Assembly: GCA_035290345.1 (NCBI GenBank)
Contig: DATDUP010000037.1
Span: 1 to 24,735, forward strand
Source of the DNA: DATDUP01 sp035290345
GTDB taxonomy: Bacteria > Patescibacteriota > Patescibacteriia > Magasanikbacterales > UBA922
Length of the DNA stretch: 24,735 nucleotides
Direction: 5' to 3'
In this document: positions 22,843 through 24,735 of the stretch, piece after piece
Numbering within the stretch: the first letter of the stretch is position 1
Layout of the letters: each line of letters opens with the position of its first letter
Program-made: the position numbers and the translations under genes
Notes under the pieces: model-generated
Database searches by the model: none
What the model was told of the DNA's origin: nothing
Seen by the model: the letters and a program-made list of their open reading frames with translations, nothing else

Positions 22843-23659
22843 AGTACTTACGGTTATCTTTCCATTTCAAGAAATATTTTAACCAAGAAATCAGATGGAC
22901 CCGGGCATAACGATTTTTCAACAAAGCAGCCACCACACCTGGAACTTTGGCTGAGGCCCGACGATGGAAATGTTCCAAAGTGGCCTCAGCCACATAATAT
23001 ACTGCCCAACCTTTTTCCCACATCCGCCGACACCAATCCGAATCTTCTGCGTACATCCAATAGCGCTCATCAAATCCACCCACTTCTTCCAGAGCTGAAC
23101 CGCGAACAAACATGGCCGAACCCATGACCCAATCAACCGGTCGGGTCTGTTGGTGATCAAAATCTTTCATCAAAAATCGATCTGCCATCTTTCGCCCTCT
23201 CCCCTTTTGCCCTAATCGCGTTCGACTAAACAACGGCTGCCAAAAACTGGGAAACCGATAACAAGAATACTGGAGACTGCCATCAGGATAAACGATGCGG
23301 GGGCCGGCAATACCTACCCGCGGATTTTTTTCCATAAAATCAAACAAACGGCGCAGTAGTTTCTCCCCGGAACGAAAAATCGTATCCGGATTCAAAATGA
23401 AATAATATCTACCAGGTAGAGATTGGACCGCCCGGTTATGAGACCGCCCAAACCCCAAATTTTCTTCTTGACGAATAATTTTTAAAGGCCAGTCTATCCC
23501 CTGAAGGCTAGAGGCCATTTCCTTGTCGGAATTATTGTCCACCACCACGATACCAATATTCAAACCCGAATCCCGACCGTCCGCCATTAAACCCGGCAAA
23601 CAGCGTTTTATATCTTCTTCTTCATTAGTACACACCAATGTGACAACAATATCAAACAT
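22829..23659 (-). CDS. Family 2 glycosyltransferase
   Basis: A 276-residue GT-A enzyme. I place the start at the ATG at 23659 (MFDIVVTLVCTNEEED), since the GT2 fold begins there and the ATG lies 5 bases after the stop of the upstream gene; an in-frame ATG at 23692 would add 11 residues and overlap that gene by 28 bp. Key blocks are VVVDNNSD, EENLGFGRSHNRAV, the metal-site FILNPDTIF (N-P-D instead of D-x-D), DWVMGSAMFVRG and YAEDSDWCRRMWEKGW. This is the WbbL/rhamnosyltransferase-like subgroup, as in its two neighbours. There is no clear membrane segment, and the tail is basic and aromatic. Confidence 0.9.
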   Translation of the reverse strand: MFDIVVTLVCTNEEEDIKRCLPGLMADGRDSGLNIGIVVVDNNSDKEMASSLQGIDWPLKIIRQEENLGFGRSHNRAVQSLPGRYYFILNPDTIFRSGEKLLRRLFDFMEKNPRVGIAGPRIVYPDGSLQYSCYRFPSFWQPLFSRTRLGQKGRGRKMADRFLMKDFDHQQTRPVDWVMGSAMFVRGSALEEVGGFDERYWMYAEDSDWCRRMWEKGWAVYYVAEATLEHFHRRASAKVPGVVAALLKNRYARVHLISWLKYFLKWKDNRKYYAHR

Positions 23660-23664
23660 AGGGA

Positions 23665-24735
23665 TCAAAACCAACGTCGCAACCCCCGCCAATAAAGTTT
23701 GCGGCCTTTTATAATCGCCCGCCGAGCTCGAAAAGTATAGCCAAAATCACGGGCCAGTTCATACCAACCCCGAATAATGACCATGGGATCAGTCACCAAA
23801 AGAAAAGTAAATTTTTTCAGTTCAAACCAAAAAATATACGGCCAGTCCATAGCTAAATTCTGCCAGTATTCATTTTTATACAAAGTTCGCAAATGGTTTT
23901 TATAAGAATGAAAACGGACATAATGCGATTGGCGGCGATGATTACGGATGGCGGCCCAGTCCCCCAGTTGTTTAGGAGCAGCCCCGCGGCGGTCATGATA
24001 AGCTACAGCATTTAAAATAACATAGGAAGTAAAACCCAAGTTACGCAAGCGATAAGCTAAATCCAAGTCCTCTTTGTAAGAATGATAGGTCGGATCGAAA
24101 ATATTGTCTCCGGGCAACAATGTCTGGTCAATCGCTTTTTTACGAAACAAGGGCAAAGCGCCAGAAACGCCGAACACTTCCACAATCGAACGGGGGAAAA
24201 TATAACTCACATTTTTATCCGGACTATCTGCCCGCCATTCCTGTTGAGCCAACCACTCCACAGCTCGACGATTACGCAAAAGACGAATACCAATGGCATC
24301 AATAAAATCAGTAAACCCAGCCGCCGCTTCTTGCTTCGCCTGTACTGACGCAAAATCCCAGCGCATCAAACGAGCCGAGACAGTGGCTACTTCTTGGTGT
24401 TCTTGCATAAAGGCCGCCAGTTTAGCCAGGACATCCGGCAAGAGGTACATGTCCGGATTGAGCATTAGGACATAAGCGGTATCTGCCCGACGATAAAGCA
24501 AATTATGACCTTCGGCAAACCCCAAATTCTTCTGGCTTTTCGTAATCTCGTATTTTTTCCCTAAATTCGCTAGCTCTTTTTCCACCAAACTAACCACCTC
24601 ACCATCCGAATGGTTGTCCAAAACATTCATTTGCCAATCCGTAAAGGTCTGATTGCGCAAAGAAGCAAACAAATACGGAATATATTTACTTTCTCGTTCG
24701 CTGTTGCTAACAATCAAATTTATAGTAATTAGGGC
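23665..24735 (-). CDS. Family 2 glycosyltransferase (5' end outside the window)
   Basis: 356 residues are visible and the frame is open to the window edge, so the true start lies beyond 24735. The visible N-terminus (LITINLIVSNSERESKYIP) is already inside the first beta-strand of GT2, so only a few residues are missing. Blocks seen are NVLDNHSD, KNLGFAEGHNLLY, VLMLNPDMYL (N-P-D metal site), VFGVSGALPLFRKKAID and YHSYKEDLDLAYRLRNLGF. After about residue 290 comes WPYIFWFELKKFTFLLV, a possible membrane-associated helix, then a basic tail. It is the first visible gene of a unit of three GT2 genes and an MBL-fold gene. Confidence 0.9.
   Translation of the reverse strand, partial: ALITINLIVSNSERESKYIPYLFASLRNQTFTDWQMNVLDNHSDGEVVSLVEKELANLGKKYEITKSQKNLGFAEGHNLLYRRADTAYVLMLNPDMYLLPDVLAKLAAFMQEHQEVATVSARLMRWDFASVQAKQEAAAGFTDFIDAIGIRLLRNRRAVEWLAQQEWRADSPDKNVSYIFPRSIVEVFGVSGALPLFRKKAIDQTLLPGDNIFDPTYHSYKEDLDLAYRLRNLGFTSYVILNAVAYHDRRGAAPKQLGDWAAIRNHRRQSHYVRFHSYKNHLRTLYKNEYWQNLAMDWPYIFWFELKKFTFLLVTDPMVIIRGWYELARDFGYTFRARRAIIKGRKLYWRGLRRWF

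Noticed and set aside
1..24735. CRISPR arrays, insertion sequences, tRNA or rRNA genes
   Set aside because: I saw no regularly spaced repeats, transposase-like frames, terminal inverted repeats with duplications, or cloverleaf patterns.

Overview
The window looks like part of a Patescibacteria (Candidate Phyla Radiation) chromosome. The evidence is indirect: compact, often touching genes; several informational proteins cut down from their usual size (RNA polymerase alpha without its C-terminal domain, AlaRS without C-Ala, PriA without its ATPase motifs); a wall hydrolase and a PEGA-domain protein of types common in that group; and almost no Shine-Dalgarno sequences. TGA is used as a stop codon by many genes, so this is not one of the lineages that reads TGA as glycine. 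I cannot name the lineage more precisely.

Layout. (1) 1-903 (+): C-terminal part of a ClpB-type disaggregase, cut by the window edge. (2) 955-7306 (+): five-gene unit driven by an extended -10 promoter that abuts the first ATG. It encodes a muramidase-like/D,D-carboxypeptidase fusion, a LigB/MEMO-like metalloprotein, a degenerate PriA, peptide deformylase and Met-tRNA formyltransferase. All four junctions have exactly one base between stop and start. (3) 7292-10594 (-): surface-polysaccharide unit with a flippase, a GT4 and a GT2 glycosyltransferase. (4) 10632-14575 (-): infA-rpmJ-rpsM-rpsK-rpsD-rpoA-rplQ-rplM-rpsI, with a near-consensus promoter before infA and an intrinsic terminator after rpsI. 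(5) 14609-16815 (-): alaS and a GtrA-family gene, overlapping by ATGA. (6) 16816-17231: no protein gene. The + strand carries a promoter, many complementary segments and an intrinsic terminator, which together look like a structured RNA of about 330 nt that I cannot assign to a family. (7) 17232-19625 (-): mnmA and murA. (8) 19687-20994 (+): membrane-anchored PEGA-domain protein. (9) 20991-24735 (-): an RNase Z-like metallo-beta-lactamase-fold protein and three GT2 glycosyltransferases, the last cut by the window edge.

How it works together. The window combines core translation and transcription genes (ribosomal proteins, IF-1, RNAP alpha, AlaRS, MnmA, Def, Fmt), peptidoglycan synthesis and remodelling (MurA, wall hydrolase) and surface glycan assembly (flippase, GtrA-like protein, five glycosyltransferases). 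The items most worth follow-up are the putative structured RNA at 16903-17233, the PriA that has lost its helicase motifs, the alpha subunit without a CTD, and the SD-less, leaderless or one-base-junction style of translation initiation.
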